Of a stretch of 64,000 bases of DNA, positions 21,476 to 30,649 are shown piece by piece (position 1 is the stretch's first letter; each line of letters opens with the position of its first letter). The notes under the pieces were generated by a model. That model was given only the letters and a program-made list of their open reading frames with translations, was not told the DNA's origin and made no database searches. A program made the position numbers and the translations under genes. This stretch comes from Halopseudomonas salegens (GTDB taxonomy: Bacteria; Pseudomonadota; Gammaproteobacteria; Pseudomonadales; Pseudomonadaceae): NCBI RefSeq assembly GCF_900105655.1, contig NZ_LT629787.1, positions 3,534,001 through 3,598,000 on the forward strand. The letters are read 5' to 3'.

Positions 21476-22699
21476 TTAATGTCCTTCAGGTTGGGCGGGC
21501 AAGTACCCGGCGATCAGATGAATGATTTCGCGCGCCAGCTTGCTTTTGCTGGCCTGCGGCAGATGCTGCTGGTGCAGTGAGCGATCAATCAGGGTCACGC
21601 TGTTGTCATCACTATTAAAGCCGATGTCGGGCTGGCTGACATCATTGGCAATGATCAGATCGAGATTCTTGCGCTGCAGCTTGTCACGGGCATAACTCAG
21701 CACGTCATGGGTTTCGGCGGCAAAGCCGACGCACCAGGGGCGCTGGGCATGAGCCGCAAGGGTAGCGAGAATGTCCGGGTTGCGCACCAGCTCGAGCTGC
21801 ATGCCGCTATCGCTACCGGGATCTTTTTTCAGCTTGGCATCGGCTGCTTCGGCCGGGCGGTAATCCGCTACCGCCGCCGAAGCAATGAAGACATCGGCCG
21901 GCAGTGCCATTTCACAGGCGGCGAGCATGTCGCGGGCGCTGACCACGTCGATGCGCTCCACGCGAGGTGGGGTGGTCAGGTTGACCGGGCCGGCGACCAG
22001 TGTCACACGGGCACCCGCTTCTGCCGCAGCTTCAGCCAGGGCAAAACCCATCTTGCCCGAGCTGTAATTGGAGATATAACGCACCGGGTCAATCGCTTCG
22101 CGTGTTGGCCCGGCATTGATCAGAACGTGGCGACCGGCAAGCAGGCCGAGGGCAAAGCACTCGGCGGCCTGAGCAGCAATCTCGGTCGGTTCCAGCATGC
22201 GCCCGAGGCCAACATCGCCACAGGCCTGCTCGCCGGCTGCCGGGCCGAATACGCTTACGTTTCGCTCAAGCAGGGTTTGCAGGTTGGCCTGGGTGGCGGC
22301 ATCACGCCACATGGCCTGATTCATTGCCGGGGCAATGGCGATGGGCGCGTCGGTGGCGAGTACCAACGTGGTCAGCAAGTTGTCGCCCCGGCCCTGGGCC
22401 AGGCGGGCCATGAGTTCGGCAGTCGCTGGCGCAATCAGGATCAGGTCGGCCCAGCGCGCCAGTTCAATATGCCCCATGGCGGCTTCGGCAGCGGGGTCTA
22501 GCAGGTCACCGTGTACCGGGTGACCAGACAGGGCTTGCAGGGTCAGTGGAGTGATGAATTCCCGTGCTGACTGGGTCATGACCACACGCACCTCTGCACC
22601 GGCATCCCGCAGCCGGCGCACCAGTTCGGCACTTTTGTAGGCGGCAATACCGCCACTGACCCCAAGCACTACCCGTTTATTGAACAACCGCTGCATCAT
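21476..22699 (-). CDS. coaBC: Bifunctional phosphopantothenoylcysteine decarboxylase / phosphopantothenate-cysteine ligase
   Basis: 407 residues from the ATG at 22699 ([20 protein letters not shown]). It performs two steps of coenzyme A synthesis. The N-terminal flavoprotein part has [15 protein letters not shown] and the PAMNQAMW motif. The C-terminal synthetase has [19 protein letters not shown] and the KLKKDPGS lysine region. Divergent from radC. Confidence 0.96.
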   Translation of the reverse strand: MMQRLFNKRVVLGVSGGIAAYKSAELVRRLRDAGAEVRVVMTQSAREFITPLTLQALSGHPVHGDLLDPAAEAAMGHIELARWADLILIAPATAELMARLAQGRGDNLLTTLVLATDAPIAIAPAMNQAMWRDAATQANLQTLLERNVSVFGPAAGEQACGDVGLGRMLEPTEIAAQAAECFALGLLAGRHVLINAGPTREAIDPVRYISNYSSGKMGFALAEAAAEAGARVTLVAGPVNLTTPPRVERIDVVSARDMLAACEMALPADVFIASAAVADYRPAEAADAKLKKDPGSDSGMQLELVRNPDILATLAAHAQRPWCVGFAAETHDVLSYARDKLQRKNLDLIIANDVSQPDIGFNSDDNSVTLIDRSLHQQHLPQASKSKLAREIIHLIAGYLPAQPEGH

Positions 22700-22869
22700 A
22701 ATCCCCTGCTGCCATCTGAGAATGCGTCCGGCAGGCATCAAAGCTTCAAGATAGCATATCGCCGCCACGCGCGCGGCATGCGGGCGCTCGACGCCTGCCG
22801 GGCCTGCTTTTATACTCTGCTTTCGCTTGCAGGAACAGGATGTACCTGCCCCAACAAAAGGAATTGATC

Positions 22870-23544
22870 ATGCCGATTACTGATTGGCCGCTGGCTGAAC
22901 GCCCGCGGGAAAAGCTCATGCGCCAGGGAGCACAGGCGCTGTCTGACGCCGAACTGCTGGCCATATTTCTGCGCACCGGCTTGCCGGGGCGAAGTGCGGT
23001 GGACCTGGCGCGGGACCTGCTGGCCGGGTTTGGCAGCTTGCGTGCGCTGCTGCAGGCAGACTTGCAAGGCTTCTGTCGGCATCCCGGCCTGGGTCCGGCC
23101 AAGTTCGTACAGCTGCAGGCGGTGATGGAAATGGGCCGCCGGCACCTCTTTGAAGAATTGCAGCGTGGTGATGCACTGACCTCGCCCGGCGCAGTGCGGC
23201 GTTATTTGCGCAGTCAGTTGGCCAATCTGCCCCATGAGGTCTTTGCCTGCCTGTTTCTGGATAGCCAGCACCGGGTCATTGCTTTCGAGGAATTGTTCCG
23301 TGGCACGCTCGACAGTGCCAGCGTGTATCCGCGTGAAGTACTCAAACGCGCACTGGCGCACAATGCCGCGGCATTGATTCTGACGCATAACCATCCGTCG
23401 GGTGTCGCCGAACCGAGTCAGGCCGATTTGCATTTGACTCGTCGGCTGCGAGAGTCGCTGGCGCTGGTGGATATCCGCGTGCTGGACCACCTGGTGATCG
23501 GTGATGGCGAGCCGGTTTCCTTTGCCGAACGTGGCCTCTTGTAG
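22870..23544 (+). CDS. radC: RadC family JAB-domain protein
   Basis: 224 residues from the ATG at 22870. An N-terminal helix-hairpin-helix UPF0758 part ([15 protein letters not shown]) is followed by the JAB/MPN domain with metal motif [16 protein letters not shown]. The family was once linked to DNA repair, but the true role is unknown. Its place between coaBC and rpmB is conserved in Pseudomonas. Confidence 0.95.
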   Translation: MPITDWPLAERPREKLMRQGAQALSDAELLAIFLRTGLPGRSAVDLARDLLAGFGSLRALLQADLQGFCRHPGLGPAKFVQLQAVMEMGRRHLFEELQRGDALTSPGAVRRYLRSQLANLPHEVFACLFLDSQHRVIAFEELFRGTLDSASVYPREVLKRALAHNAAALILTHNHPSGVAEPSQADLHLTRRLRESLALVDIRVLDHLVIGDGEPVSFAERGLL

Positions 23545-23554
23545 GCGAAAAACA

Positions 23555-23583
23555 TTGCTTGCCGTGGCTCGTTTTGGTATAAA
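23555..23583 (+). promoter_or_regulatory. Sigma-70 promoter of rpmBG
   Basis: TTGCTT at 23555-23560 and TATAAA at 23578-23583 are separated by 17 bp, close to the consensus. It lies about 140 bp upstream of rpmB, leaving a long leader, which could carry regulation. The match was found by eye. Confidence 0.6.
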
Positions 23584-23721
23584 GCTCCGCTCTTCTCGGG
23601 GCTGCGCCTGTTTGGCGGTATTTTTTCAGGTGCACATGATGCGTTTGCCCCGGCTGACAACAGAATTCTTTTATGGCTTCCAACCAGTTCGGGTTGGGCA
23701 AGTGGTTGGAGAGGGTTAACC

Positions 23722-23958
23722 ATGTCTCGAGTATGTCAGGTCACCGGCAAGCGTCCGGTCGTCGGGAACAATGTTTCCCATGCAAACAACAGAACCAAGC
23801 GTCGTTTTCTGCCTAACCTGCAGCATCATCGCTTTTGGGTAGAGTCTGAGAAGCGCTTTGTACGCCTGCGCACTTCCACCAAGGGTATGCGCATCATCGA
23901 CAAGCGTGGCATTGAAGTCGTGCTGTCAGAAATGCGCGCCCGCGGCGAAAAAATCTAA
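23722..23958 (+). CDS. rpmB: 50S ribosomal protein L28
   Basis: 78 residues, full length. Characteristic sequence [20 protein letters not shown] and [11 protein letters not shown]. It is followed 11 bp later by rpmG, with which it forms an operon. Confidence 0.99.
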   Translation: MSRVCQVTGKRPVVGNNVSHANNRTKRRFLPNLQHHRFWVESEKRFVRLRTSTKGMRIIDKRGIEVVLSEMRARGEKI

Positions 23959-23969
23959 GGAGTCCCAGC

Positions 23970-24125
23970 ATGCGTGATTTGATTCGTTTGGTATCTTCTG
24001 CCGGTACTGGTCACTTTTACACTACCGACAAGAACAAGCGCACTACACCCGACAAGATCGAAATCAAGAAGTACGATCCGGTTGTGCGCAAGCATGTGGT
24101 CTACAAGGAAGCCAAGATCAAATAA
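23970..24125 (+). CDS. rpmG: 50S ribosomal protein L33
   Basis: 51 residues ([20 protein letters not shown] at the start, [18 protein letters not shown] at the end). This is the cysteine-free, zinc-independent type. An AAGGAG ribosome site lies in the gap after rpmB, and a terminator follows at once. Confidence 0.98.
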   Translation: MRDLIRLVSSAGTGHFYTTDKNKRTTPDKIEIKKYDPVVRKHVVYKEAKIK

Positions 24126-24140
24126 GATCTGGCATCCAGA

Positions 24141-24171
24141 AAAAACCCGTCGCTTGCGACGGGTTTTTTTA
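24141..24171. terminator. Intrinsic terminator after rpmG, probably bidirectional
   Basis: A perfect stem (AACCCGTCG-CTTG-CGACGGGTT) is flanked by an A-run on the left and a T-run on the right. It can end rpmBG and the converging M23 gene. Confidence 0.93.
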
Positions 24172-24197
24172 TGCCTGCGACAAAGTGGTTTGCCGGC

Positions 24198-25088
24198 TTA
24201 CTCACCACCCAGGGAAAAATTGGGCAGGCTGTTGACCGGTTGGGCAAAGTCGAAGGGAATTGACACCGTATCCAGGCCAACATTTTTCTGTACCACGAAA
24301 TGCAAGTGCGGGCCGGTGCTGTTGCCGGTATTTCCCGAGCGGGCAATGATCGTACCGGCACGGACGCGCTGGCCCTCGGCAACCGTGATCGAGCGATGTT
24401 GCAAATGCAGATAGACGCTCATGGTGCCGTCATCATGCAGCAAACGCACATAGTTACCCGCCGGGTTATCCCCACGACCGCGCTGGTGGTTGCGAACCCG
24501 CACCACCATGCCATCGCGCGCGGCGAGAATCGGTGTGCCCTCCGGCATGGCAATGTCTATGGCATAGCGCCCCTTCGGGCCAGTGTGGCTGTAGCGCCCG
24601 CCAGGGCCCTGGGATTTACGGAAGGGGCCACCTTGCCAGGGTAGCGGGTAATGTGACTGGCGGTGCTCCGCGCGGGGATCACCCATGGCGTAGCGCAAGC
24701 GGTGCTCGAAACGTGGCGTCCCGGTACCGGTCGGGTGCAGGGTCAACAGCCGAATCTGGTCACGTGGCGGTATTACCCAGCGGATCGGTTCCTCGGGGGC
24801 ATTGCTGATGTGCTCGACCTTGCTGACGCTCAGTTCGATCTCGACCGGGGCAAACAGGTCATTGTGAACGATCAGGGTTTCCCCGCCCGGGTGGGTGCGT
24901 GTCTGGACGTAAACCGCACTTTCCATCGGCTCTTCGATGGTGTCGTTGAATACAATGACTTCAGCGCCCTCCACCCGGCGGTCGGTGTAGGTAACCACGC
25001 CATTCTCGTCGACATACTTGTAGATGCTTGAGGCAAGAGCGCTGCTGCTCAGCAGCAGACTCAGGACACACCCGATGAAGGCTCGCAT
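24198..25088 (-). CDS. LytM/M23-family peptidoglycan-binding or hydrolase protein with DUF4124 domain
   Basis: 296 residues from the ATG at 25088, which starts a clear signal peptide (residues 1-18). A DUF4124 segment follows (IYKYVDENGVVTYTD), then a linker and an M23 domain (about 185-285). The second metal motif (GPHLHFVVQ) and YLHLQH are present. In the first motif the sequence is SHTGPKGRYAIDIAMPEGTP: the residue four before the Asp is Arg instead of the usual His. It could be a non-catalytic LytM activator, or the upstream His may substitute. Confidence 0.85.
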   Translation of the reverse strand: MRAFIGCVLSLLLSSSALASSIYKYVDENGVVTYTDRRVEGAEVIVFNDTIEEPMESAVYVQTRTHPGGETLIVHNDLFAPVEIELSVSKVEHISNAPEEPIRWVIPPRDQIRLLTLHPTGTGTPRFEHRLRYAMGDPRAEHRQSHYPLPWQGGPFRKSQGPGGRYSHTGPKGRYAIDIAMPEGTPILAARDGMVVRVRNHQRGRGDNPAGNYVRLLHDDGTMSVYLHLQHRSITVAEGQRVRAGTIIARSGNTGNSTGPHLHFVVQKNVGLDTVSIPFDFAQPVNSLPNFSLGGE

Positions 25089-25113
25089 TCCCTTGCTTCC
25101 GTTCCGGCCCGGG

Positions 25114-26298
25114 TCAGCCGCGATTCGGCTGCAGGGTGTAGGTACGCAGGCTGTCGGCAAAATCCTGCAGCGCCTTGATGCCACTGGCTTCGGCTTGTTG
25201 GCACCATTCCCGCAATGCATGCAGACGCTCCTGGCCACTACTGCTGGTGCGGCTCCAGATCTGTTGCAGTTCCAGTCTCTTCTGATAAATCAGCTGCAAC
25301 CGCTGATTGCTTGCCAGTATCCGGTCGAGACGTTCCCGGTGCTGTGGTTTGAGCAAATCGGTATCACGCCAGAGCAGCTTCTTGGTGCGCTTCAGCAGGC
25401 GCTGCATCGACGCATCAACGCGTTCACGCTCAGCCTTGACCAGGGGGGCAATGACCATGCGGCGGTACTGTGCCATGACCTGAAAGCGGTTGCTCAACAG
25501 AGCACGGGCACTGTCCATATCCAGCACGGTTTTGTTGGGTTCGCGCACAGGAACTGGCGCCACACGGCGTACATTGGCCAGCCTCAGCATGCTGAACAGG
25601 CGGATCCACATCCAGCCAATATCGAACTCCCACGGGCGCACGGACAGTTTGGCCGAGCTCGGGTAGGTGTGGTGATTGTTGTGCAGCTCTTCGCCGCCAA
25701 TCAGGATGCCCCAGGGCAGAATATTGGTGGCGGCATCCTTGCATTCGAAATTGCGATAGCCCAGGGCGTGGCCAATACCATTGATCACCCCGGCAGCCAG
25801 CAGCGGAATCCACAGCATCTGCACGGCCCACACGGTAATACCGATGGCCCCGAACAAGGCCAGATCAATCAGCGCCAACAGGGTAACGCCGGCATAGGGC
25901 GCCCGTGAGTAGATGTTGCGCTCCAGCCAGTCATCCGGGCAATGCTTGCCGTAGGTGTCCAGGGTCTCCTGGTTTGCCGCTTCGGCCTGATACAGCTCGG
26001 CACCCTGGCTGAGAACCTTCCACAGGCCTTTTTGCACCGGGCTGTGCGGGTCATCCGGGGTTTCACACTTGGCGTGATGTTTGCGATGGATGGCAGTCCA
26101 TTCGCGGGTAACCATGCCGGTGGTCAGCCACAGCCAGAAACGGAAAAAATGTTGCAGCGCCGGATGCAGCTCCAGCGAGCGGTGAGCCGAATAGCGGTGC
26201 AGATAGACCGTCACGCTGACAATAGTGATGTGCGTCATCACCAGGGTCGCCAACACCACCTGCCACCAGGAAAATTGCAGAATACCGTCATACCACAT
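25114..26298 (-). CDS. desB: Acyl-CoA delta-9 fatty acid desaturase, DesB-like
   Basis: 394 residues. All three histidine boxes are intact: HRYSAH, HRKHHAK and HNNHH. Membrane helices lie at about 8-30, 50-65 and 160-200, and a long helical C-terminal part with many Arg and Leu residues follows. In Pseudomonas, DesB puts double bonds into exogenous acyl-CoA under DesT control. No desT or desC is next to it here; the LytM-like gene lies 25 bp downstream. Confidence 0.85.
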   Translation of the reverse strand: MWYDGILQFSWWQVVLATLVMTHITIVSVTVYLHRYSAHRSLELHPALQHFFRFWLWLTTGMVTREWTAIHRKHHAKCETPDDPHSPVQKGLWKVLSQGAELYQAEAANQETLDTYGKHCPDDWLERNIYSRAPYAGVTLLALIDLALFGAIGITVWAVQMLWIPLLAAGVINGIGHALGYRNFECKDAATNILPWGILIGGEELHNNHHTYPSSAKLSVRPWEFDIGWMWIRLFSMLRLANVRRVAPVPVREPNKTVLDMDSARALLSNRFQVMAQYRRMVIAPLVKAERERVDASMQRLLKRTKKLLWRDTDLLKPQHRERLDRILASNQRLQLIYQKRLELQQIWSRTSSSGQERLHALREWCQQAEASGIKALQDFADSLRTYTLQPNRG

Positions 26299-26446
26299 AA
26301 AACTGATTACCTCTGATTGCCGTCACACTCCGGGTGCAACTCTCTCATTATGGACCACAAGAGCGCTGGCTGATAGCCATTCTGTCGGACAGTAAGCTGC
26401 TATAGTCTTCGTTGGCATTGTATATAATCAGAGGACAAGTATCCTG

Positions 26447-28732
26447 ATGAGTTCCAACCGCGGCGCATGGCAGATTACGCTGATTTACCTGGTAGTGTCG
26501 GCGCTGTGGATTCTGCTCAGTGACAATGCCCTGACATTGGTCGGTCTCAGTACCGAACTGCAACAACGCCTGCAAACGGTCAAAGGGCTGGCGTTTATCA
26601 GCATTACCTCCGGTCTGATTTTCTTTCTTACCCGCAACTACTTGCGTCGGCGTCGACAGCAGGAGCGTGAACTGCGGATCAGCGAACAGCGTTTCGAGCT
26701 GGCTCTGGCCGGCTCGCAAGACGGCGTGTGGGACTGGCACCTGAACAGCGACCAGGTACATTTTTCCCGCCAATGCCGGGTCATGCTCGGATTTCCCGCG
26801 GATAGTCAGGCCGATCTCGGCGGCAAATGGGCTTCACTGCTGCATCCCGAGGATAGCGCTGCCGCCAAACAGGCCTTGCGTGATCATCTCGCCGGGCGCA
26901 CATCGCGCTTTCAACACGTTCATCGTTTGCGGCATCAGCACGAGGGCTATCGCTGGTTTGAAGCCAGTGGCCGTGCCCTGCGTGACCCAACCGGCAAGCC
27001 CTGGCGCATCCTCGGTACCCTGCGTGACGTCACGGCGCAGAAGGAAAGTGAAGAGCGCCTGCGTCAGGCCGCTGTGGTTTTCGACAGCACCACCGAAGGT
27101 GTGGTGATCACCAATGCCCACAACCAGATCCTCAACGTCAACCAGGCCTTTTGCCAGATAACCGGCTATTCGGCCGATGAAGCGATTGGCGCCAAACCCA
27201 ATCTGCTCAAGTCCGGCTGGCATGACGCCAGCTTCTACCAGGCAATGTGGCAGTCGCTGGAGCATGAAGGCAACTGGCAGGGAGAAGTGTGGAATCGGCG
27301 CAAGAATGGTGAAATCTACCCGCAATGGCAAACCATCAACAGCGTGCGCGATGCTGACGGCAAACTGACGCACTACGTAGCCGTGTTTGCCGACATCAGC
27401 AAGATCAAGCGCAGTGAGCAGGAGATTGATTTTCTCGCGCACAATGACCCGCTGACCCGTCTGCCCAACCGCCTGTTGCTCAACGAACGGCTGGAAAACG
27501 CCATACAGCGTGCCAAGCGCCAGAATGAAAAAGTCGGGTTGATCTTCATTGACCTCGACCGCTTCAAGGCAGTCAACGACAGCCTGGGCCACAGTGCAGG
27601 TGATGAATTGCTGCGCGCCGCGGCCATGCGCATGCTCGCCCGCAGCCGCGAGCAAGATACCCTTGCCCGCCTGGGCGGTGATGAATTCGTCTTGCTGGTG
27701 GATGATATACAGGCAACCGACGCCTTGATTCCGGTCGCCAAGCGTCTGCTGGCCTGTTTCGACAAACCTTTTGATATCGACCAACAGGCATTGCATCTGA
27801 CCGTCAGTCTGGGCATCAGCCTGTTTCCCGACGATGCCAGCGATGCCCGCTCCTTGCTGACCAATGCCGACACCGCCCTCACCCTGGCCAAGGACAATGG
27901 GCGCAACACCTATGCCTTCTACACCCAGGCACTGACCCAGCATGCCCGTGAGCGCATCGCGCTGGAATCCAGCCTGCATCAGGCTATCAGCGGCCGGCAG
28001 CTGCGCGTCTATTACCAGCCACAGGTTGACCTGGGTACGGGCCACATCATCGGCCTGGAAGCCTTGGTGCGTTGGCAGCATCCGGAGCACGGGCTGCTGA
28101 CCCCGGACCGGTTCCTGCCGGTCGCGGTCAACGCCGGGTTGATGATCAGTATCGATGAATATGTGCTCAACCAGGCCTGCCAGCAGATGCAGCGCTGGTT
28201 GGCTGCCGGCTTCGACCTGCAGCACATGGCGGTGAACATGTCGGGCAGCTGGCTGGAGCGTGGACAGGTGGTCGACAGCGTCAAGCAGGCATTGGCGCGC
28301 AACGGGCTGCATGCCCAATATCTCGAATTGGAGCTGACCGAAACCGAAGCCATGCGCCACAGCGAACTCAATATGGAGCGGCTCGACAGCCTGCGCCACC
28401 TGGGCATTTCACTGGCCATCGATGATTTCGGCACGGGCTATTCATCCCTGATGCGCTTGAAGCGGCTGCCGGTCAATCGATTGAAAATTGACCGTGATTT
28501 TGTCCGTGACCTGCCCCATGACCAGAATGATGCAGCCATTGCCCGCGCCATCATTGCACTTGGCCAGAGTCTGCAAATGGAGTTGATCGCAGAAGGCGTG
28601 GAAACCGTGGAGCAAGCCGAGCTGCTGACCGCGATGGGGTGTACCAACGCTCAGGGTTACCTGTACAGCAGGCCGGTACCGGCTGCCGAGATTGAACCCC
28701 TGTTGCAGCACGTCGGCAGTACCGAGGAATAG
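26447..28732 (+). CDS. Membrane PAS-PAS-GGDEF-EAL cyclic-di-GMP protein
   Basis: 761 residues. Two membrane helices (about 9-29 and 43-62) precede two PAS domains (about 80-200 and 205-325), a GGDEF domain with GGDEF at 410-414, and an EAL domain with EAL at 538-540. EAL-type catalytic motifs NMSGSWLERGQ and IDDFGTGYSSLMRL are present, so phosphodiesterase activity is plausible. The intact GGDEF allows cyclase activity or GTP binding. The PAS domains should sense a ligand or redox state. Divergent from the desaturase. Confidence 0.93.
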   Translation: MSSNRGAWQITLIYLVVSALWILLSDNALTLVGLSTELQQRLQTVKGLAFISITSGLIFFLTRNYLRRRRQQERELRISEQRFELALAGSQDGVWDWHLNSDQVHFSRQCRVMLGFPADSQADLGGKWASLLHPEDSAAAKQALRDHLAGRTSRFQHVHRLRHQHEGYRWFEASGRALRDPTGKPWRILGTLRDVTAQKESEERLRQAAVVFDSTTEGVVITNAHNQILNVNQAFCQITGYSADEAIGAKPNLLKSGWHDASFYQAMWQSLEHEGNWQGEVWNRRKNGEIYPQWQTINSVRDADGKLTHYVAVFADISKIKRSEQEIDFLAHNDPLTRLPNRLLLNERLENAIQRAKRQNEKVGLIFIDLDRFKAVNDSLGHSAGDELLRAAAMRMLARSREQDTLARLGGDEFVLLVDDIQATDALIPVAKRLLACFDKPFDIDQQALHLTVSLGISLFPDDASDARSLLTNADTALTLAKDNGRNTYAFYTQALTQHARERIALESSLHQAISGRQLRVYYQPQVDLGTGHIIGLEALVRWQHPEHGLLTPDRFLPVAVNAGLMISIDEYVLNQACQQMQRWLAAGFDLQHMAVNMSGSWLERGQVVDSVKQALARNGLHAQYLELELTETEAMRHSELNMERLDSLRHLGISLAIDDFGTGYSSLMRLKRLPVNRLKIDRDFVRDLPHDQNDAAIARAIIALGQSLQMELIAEGVETVEQAELLTAMGCTNAQGYLYSRPVPAAEIEPLLQHVGSTEE

Positions 28733-28737
28733 TCAAA

Positions 28738-28800
28738 CGTTACATAAGTTGTACAAAAGAGAACTTATTGCAAAATAGCTGTACAAATGTAGTGCGTTAC
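28738..28800 (+). promoter_or_regulatory. Two TGTACA boxes upstream of the fasciclin gene
   Basis: TTGTACAAAA (TGTACA at 28750-28755) and CTGTACAAAT (28780-28785) lie exactly 30 bp apart, three helical turns, and are bracketed by two CGTTACA-like words. TGTACA-centred boxes are bound by the B12-dependent light-sensing MerR proteins CarH/LitR. The first box could also be a -35 element. Identification as a LitR operator is inference. Confidence 0.4.
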
Positions 28801-28826
28801 AAATAACCAATCCTGGAGGATTACGC

Positions 28827-29351
28827 ATGTACGCACTGACTACACAGATTCGTTACACCCTGATTGCCCTTTTCAGCCTTGGCCTGCTCGCACTGGCTCC
28901 GGTTCACGCGCACAACCACAGCGGTGAAAACAAGGAGAAGAAAGAGTACGCCGACATCGTCGATACCGCAGTCGCCGCCGGCAGCTTCAATACCCTGGTC
29001 ACCGCCGTTGAAGCCGCAGGGCTGGTGGACACCTTGAAAGGCGACGGTCCTTTCACCGTATTTGCCCCTACCGACGAAGCCTTTGCGGCCATTCCGGCTG
29101 ATGATCTGGAAGCCTTGCTCAACGATCAGGAAGCCCTGACCGCCGTACTGACCTACCACGTCGTAGCCGGCAAGGTGATGGCTGAAGATGTGGTCGGGCT
29201 GTCCAGCGCCGAGACCGTTCAGGGGCAAAGCCTGACCATCGACAGCAGTGATGGCGTGAAGGTCGATGGTGCCAATGTGGTAAAAACCGATATCAAAGCC
29301 AGCAATGGCGTGATTCACGTGATCGACACAGTACTGATGCCGGAAATGTAA
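28827..29351 (+). CDS. Secreted fasciclin-domain protein
   Basis: 174 residues with a signal peptide (1-29, ending VHA). The His-rich linker [14 protein letters not shown] leads into one fasciclin domain with the H1 ([15 protein letters not shown]) and H2 ([12 protein letters not shown]) motifs. Such proteins are periplasmic or extracellular and are linked to adhesion. An excellent CTGGAGGA ribosome site and a terminator make it a monocistron. Confidence 0.94.
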   Translation: MYALTTQIRYTLIALFSLGLLALAPVHAHNHSGENKEKKEYADIVDTAVAAGSFNTLVTAVEAAGLVDTLKGDGPFTVFAPTDEAFAAIPADDLEALLNDQEALTAVLTYHVVAGKVMAEDVVGLSSAETVQGQSLTIDSSDGVKVDGANVVKTDIKASNGVIHVIDTVLMPEM

Positions 29352-29375
29352 GCGCACAGCAGCTTGTGTATGAGC

Positions 29376-29405
29376 AAAAGGCAGCCTGCGGGCTGCCTTT
29401 TTTTA
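29376..29405 (+). terminator. Intrinsic terminator after the fasciclin gene
   Basis: AAAAGGCAGCC-TGCG-GGCTGCCTTTT followed by more T residues, 25 bases after the stop. Confidence 0.93.
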
Positions 29406-29519
29406 TTCTTGCCAGTGATGCAATTACACTTTGCAACATTTCTCGTTCAGGCTACATTCAGACCTGCGTTGTTTGAAGGCGGCGCATACCTCAAGTAAAA
29501 AGAGACCAAGGAGAAAGGC

Positions 29520-29876
29520 ATGGAGCATTTTACCAATGCGCTGAAAAATCATTACGCAGACTTTAACGGGCGCGCCACCCGCACCCAGTACTGGATGTTC
29601 GTCCTGTTCTATATTCTTATCTACATTGTCGCAGGGGTTATTGATCAATTTGTTACCGGCGGCCTGCTTACTCTGGTTGTTGCCCTCGGCCTGCTTATCC
29701 CCAGTATTGCCATCGCCGCCCGGCGCCTGCATGACACTGGCCGCAGCGGCTGGTGGCAACTGATTGCTTTTATCCCGATTCTCGGCACCATCGTGCTGAT
29801 TATTTTCCTGGTGCTGGATAGCGAACCAGACAACCAGTACGGCCCGAATCCAAAAGGCGCTCCAGCGTCGGCTTGA
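29520..29876 (+). CDS. DUF805 inner-membrane protein (YhaH type)
   Basis: 118 residues with three or four membrane helices. Family motifs are FNGRATRTQYWMFVLF near the start and ARRLHDTGRSGWWQLI in the middle, ending with the typical NQYGPNPKG. Function is unknown across the family. A GGAG ribosome site precedes the ATG. Confidence 0.93.
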   Translation: MEHFTNALKNHYADFNGRATRTQYWMFVLFYILIYIVAGVIDQFVTGGLLTLVVALGLLIPSIAIAARRLHDTGRSGWWQLIAFIPILGTIVLIIFLVLDSEPDNQYGPNPKGAPASA

Positions 29877-29906
29877 ATGGGTTCCCTGACTGTTATGTGT
29901 GGCTTG

Positions 29907-29934
29907 CCAAACTCATCGAATTCGATGAGTTTGG
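29907..29934. repeat. Perfect 28-bp palindrome
   Basis: CCAAACTCATCG-AATT-CGATGAGTTTGG is a perfect palindrome 30 bases after the DUF805 gene. As RNA it forms a 12-bp stem with an AAUU loop. No T-run follows, so it is either a weak terminator or a protein-binding site. I see no gene in the rest of 29877-30168. Confidence 0.8.
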
Positions 29935-30168
29935 TGTCTTATTAAAGGCACAGCCATTAATGACTTTGCGCCCTCGGGTTTGAAAACGATCCTCTACTCG
30001 AAGCGCCAATTTTTACTACCTGCGATACTGTCGGGTACTGGTCAAAGCGGCCTCGTCGAATACGTTACCAACATAAGGCAGGCAGCTCACAAAAGCTTGC
30101 CCTAAAGATCTTAAGCTCATGTGCAACCACGTACATGGCTTGCTCACCCCTGCGTGTATGCAGTCCGG

Positions 30169-30387
30169 TTAACCCCGCAAGTCCCGATACAACCTCTCAA
30201 CCTTTTCCCGTGCCCAGGGTGTTTTGCGCAGAAAAGTCAGGCTGGACTTGATGCTGGGGTCGGTGGTGAAGCACTTGATATTGACCATCTGGCCGAGCTG
30301 CTCCCAGCCGTAATACTCCACCAGGTCGGTGACTACCGTCTTCAGTGTGACCCCATGCAAGGGGTCGCTGTGTTGCTGATCAACCAC
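30169..30387 (-). CDS. VF530 family (DUF2132) DNA-binding protein
   Basis: 72 residues from a GTG. The motifs [20 protein letters not shown] and [20 protein letters not shown] are characteristic of VF530, a small double-stranded-DNA-binding fold. Its start overlaps the stop of the RRM gene by 8 bp, so the two are co-translated. The role is unknown. Confidence 0.88.
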   Translation of the reverse strand: MVDQQHSDPLHGVTLKTVVTDLVEYYGWEQLGQMVNIKCFTTDPSIKSSLTFLRKTPWAREKVERLYRDLRG

Positions 30388-30649
30388 GTGGCGTGCCCTG
30401 GATAGCGTCGGTGGACTCGTCTTTTTTCACGCGGATGCGACTGCCGGCCACGTCCTGATTATTCAGTGCCTTGATCGCGGCCTTGGCTTCGTCATGCTTG
30501 GGCATTTCGACAAAGCCGAACCCTTTGGAGCCTCCAGTGACCTTGTCCAGCACCAGGGTGCACTCGGTGACCAGGCCATAGCCTTCAAACAGGGTGCTCA
30601 GTTCGGTTTCGGTGGTGGTGCGGGCAAGGTTGCGAATCAGCAGTTTCAT
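30380..30649 (-). CDS. RRM-type RNA-binding protein
   Basis: 89 residues, one RNA recognition motif. RNP2 is KLLIRNL at the start and RNP1 is KGFGFVEM at about 44-51, both intact. Such single-RRM proteins occur in cyanobacteria and some proteobacteria and are often cold-responsive. Linked by overlap to the VF530 gene, forming a pair of small nucleic-acid-binding proteins. Confidence 0.92.
   Translation of the reverse strand: MKLLIRNLARTTTETELSTLFEGYGLVTECTLVLDKVTGGSKGFGFVEMPKHDEAKAAIKALNNQDVAGSRIRVKKDESTDAIQGTPRG

Noticed and set aside
23584..23721. Possible riboswitch or ribosomal-protein leader before rpmB
   Set aside because: The leader is long, but I could not recognise a conserved structure by eye.
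26834..28399. A 521-codon minus-strand open frame
   Set aside because: It is a mirror of the PAS-GGDEF-EAL gene; the plus frame has intact GGDEF and EAL motifs.
29935..30168. Possible transposase or RNA gene in the gap after DUF805
   Set aside because: No open frame, no cloverleaf and no repeat ends could be found.
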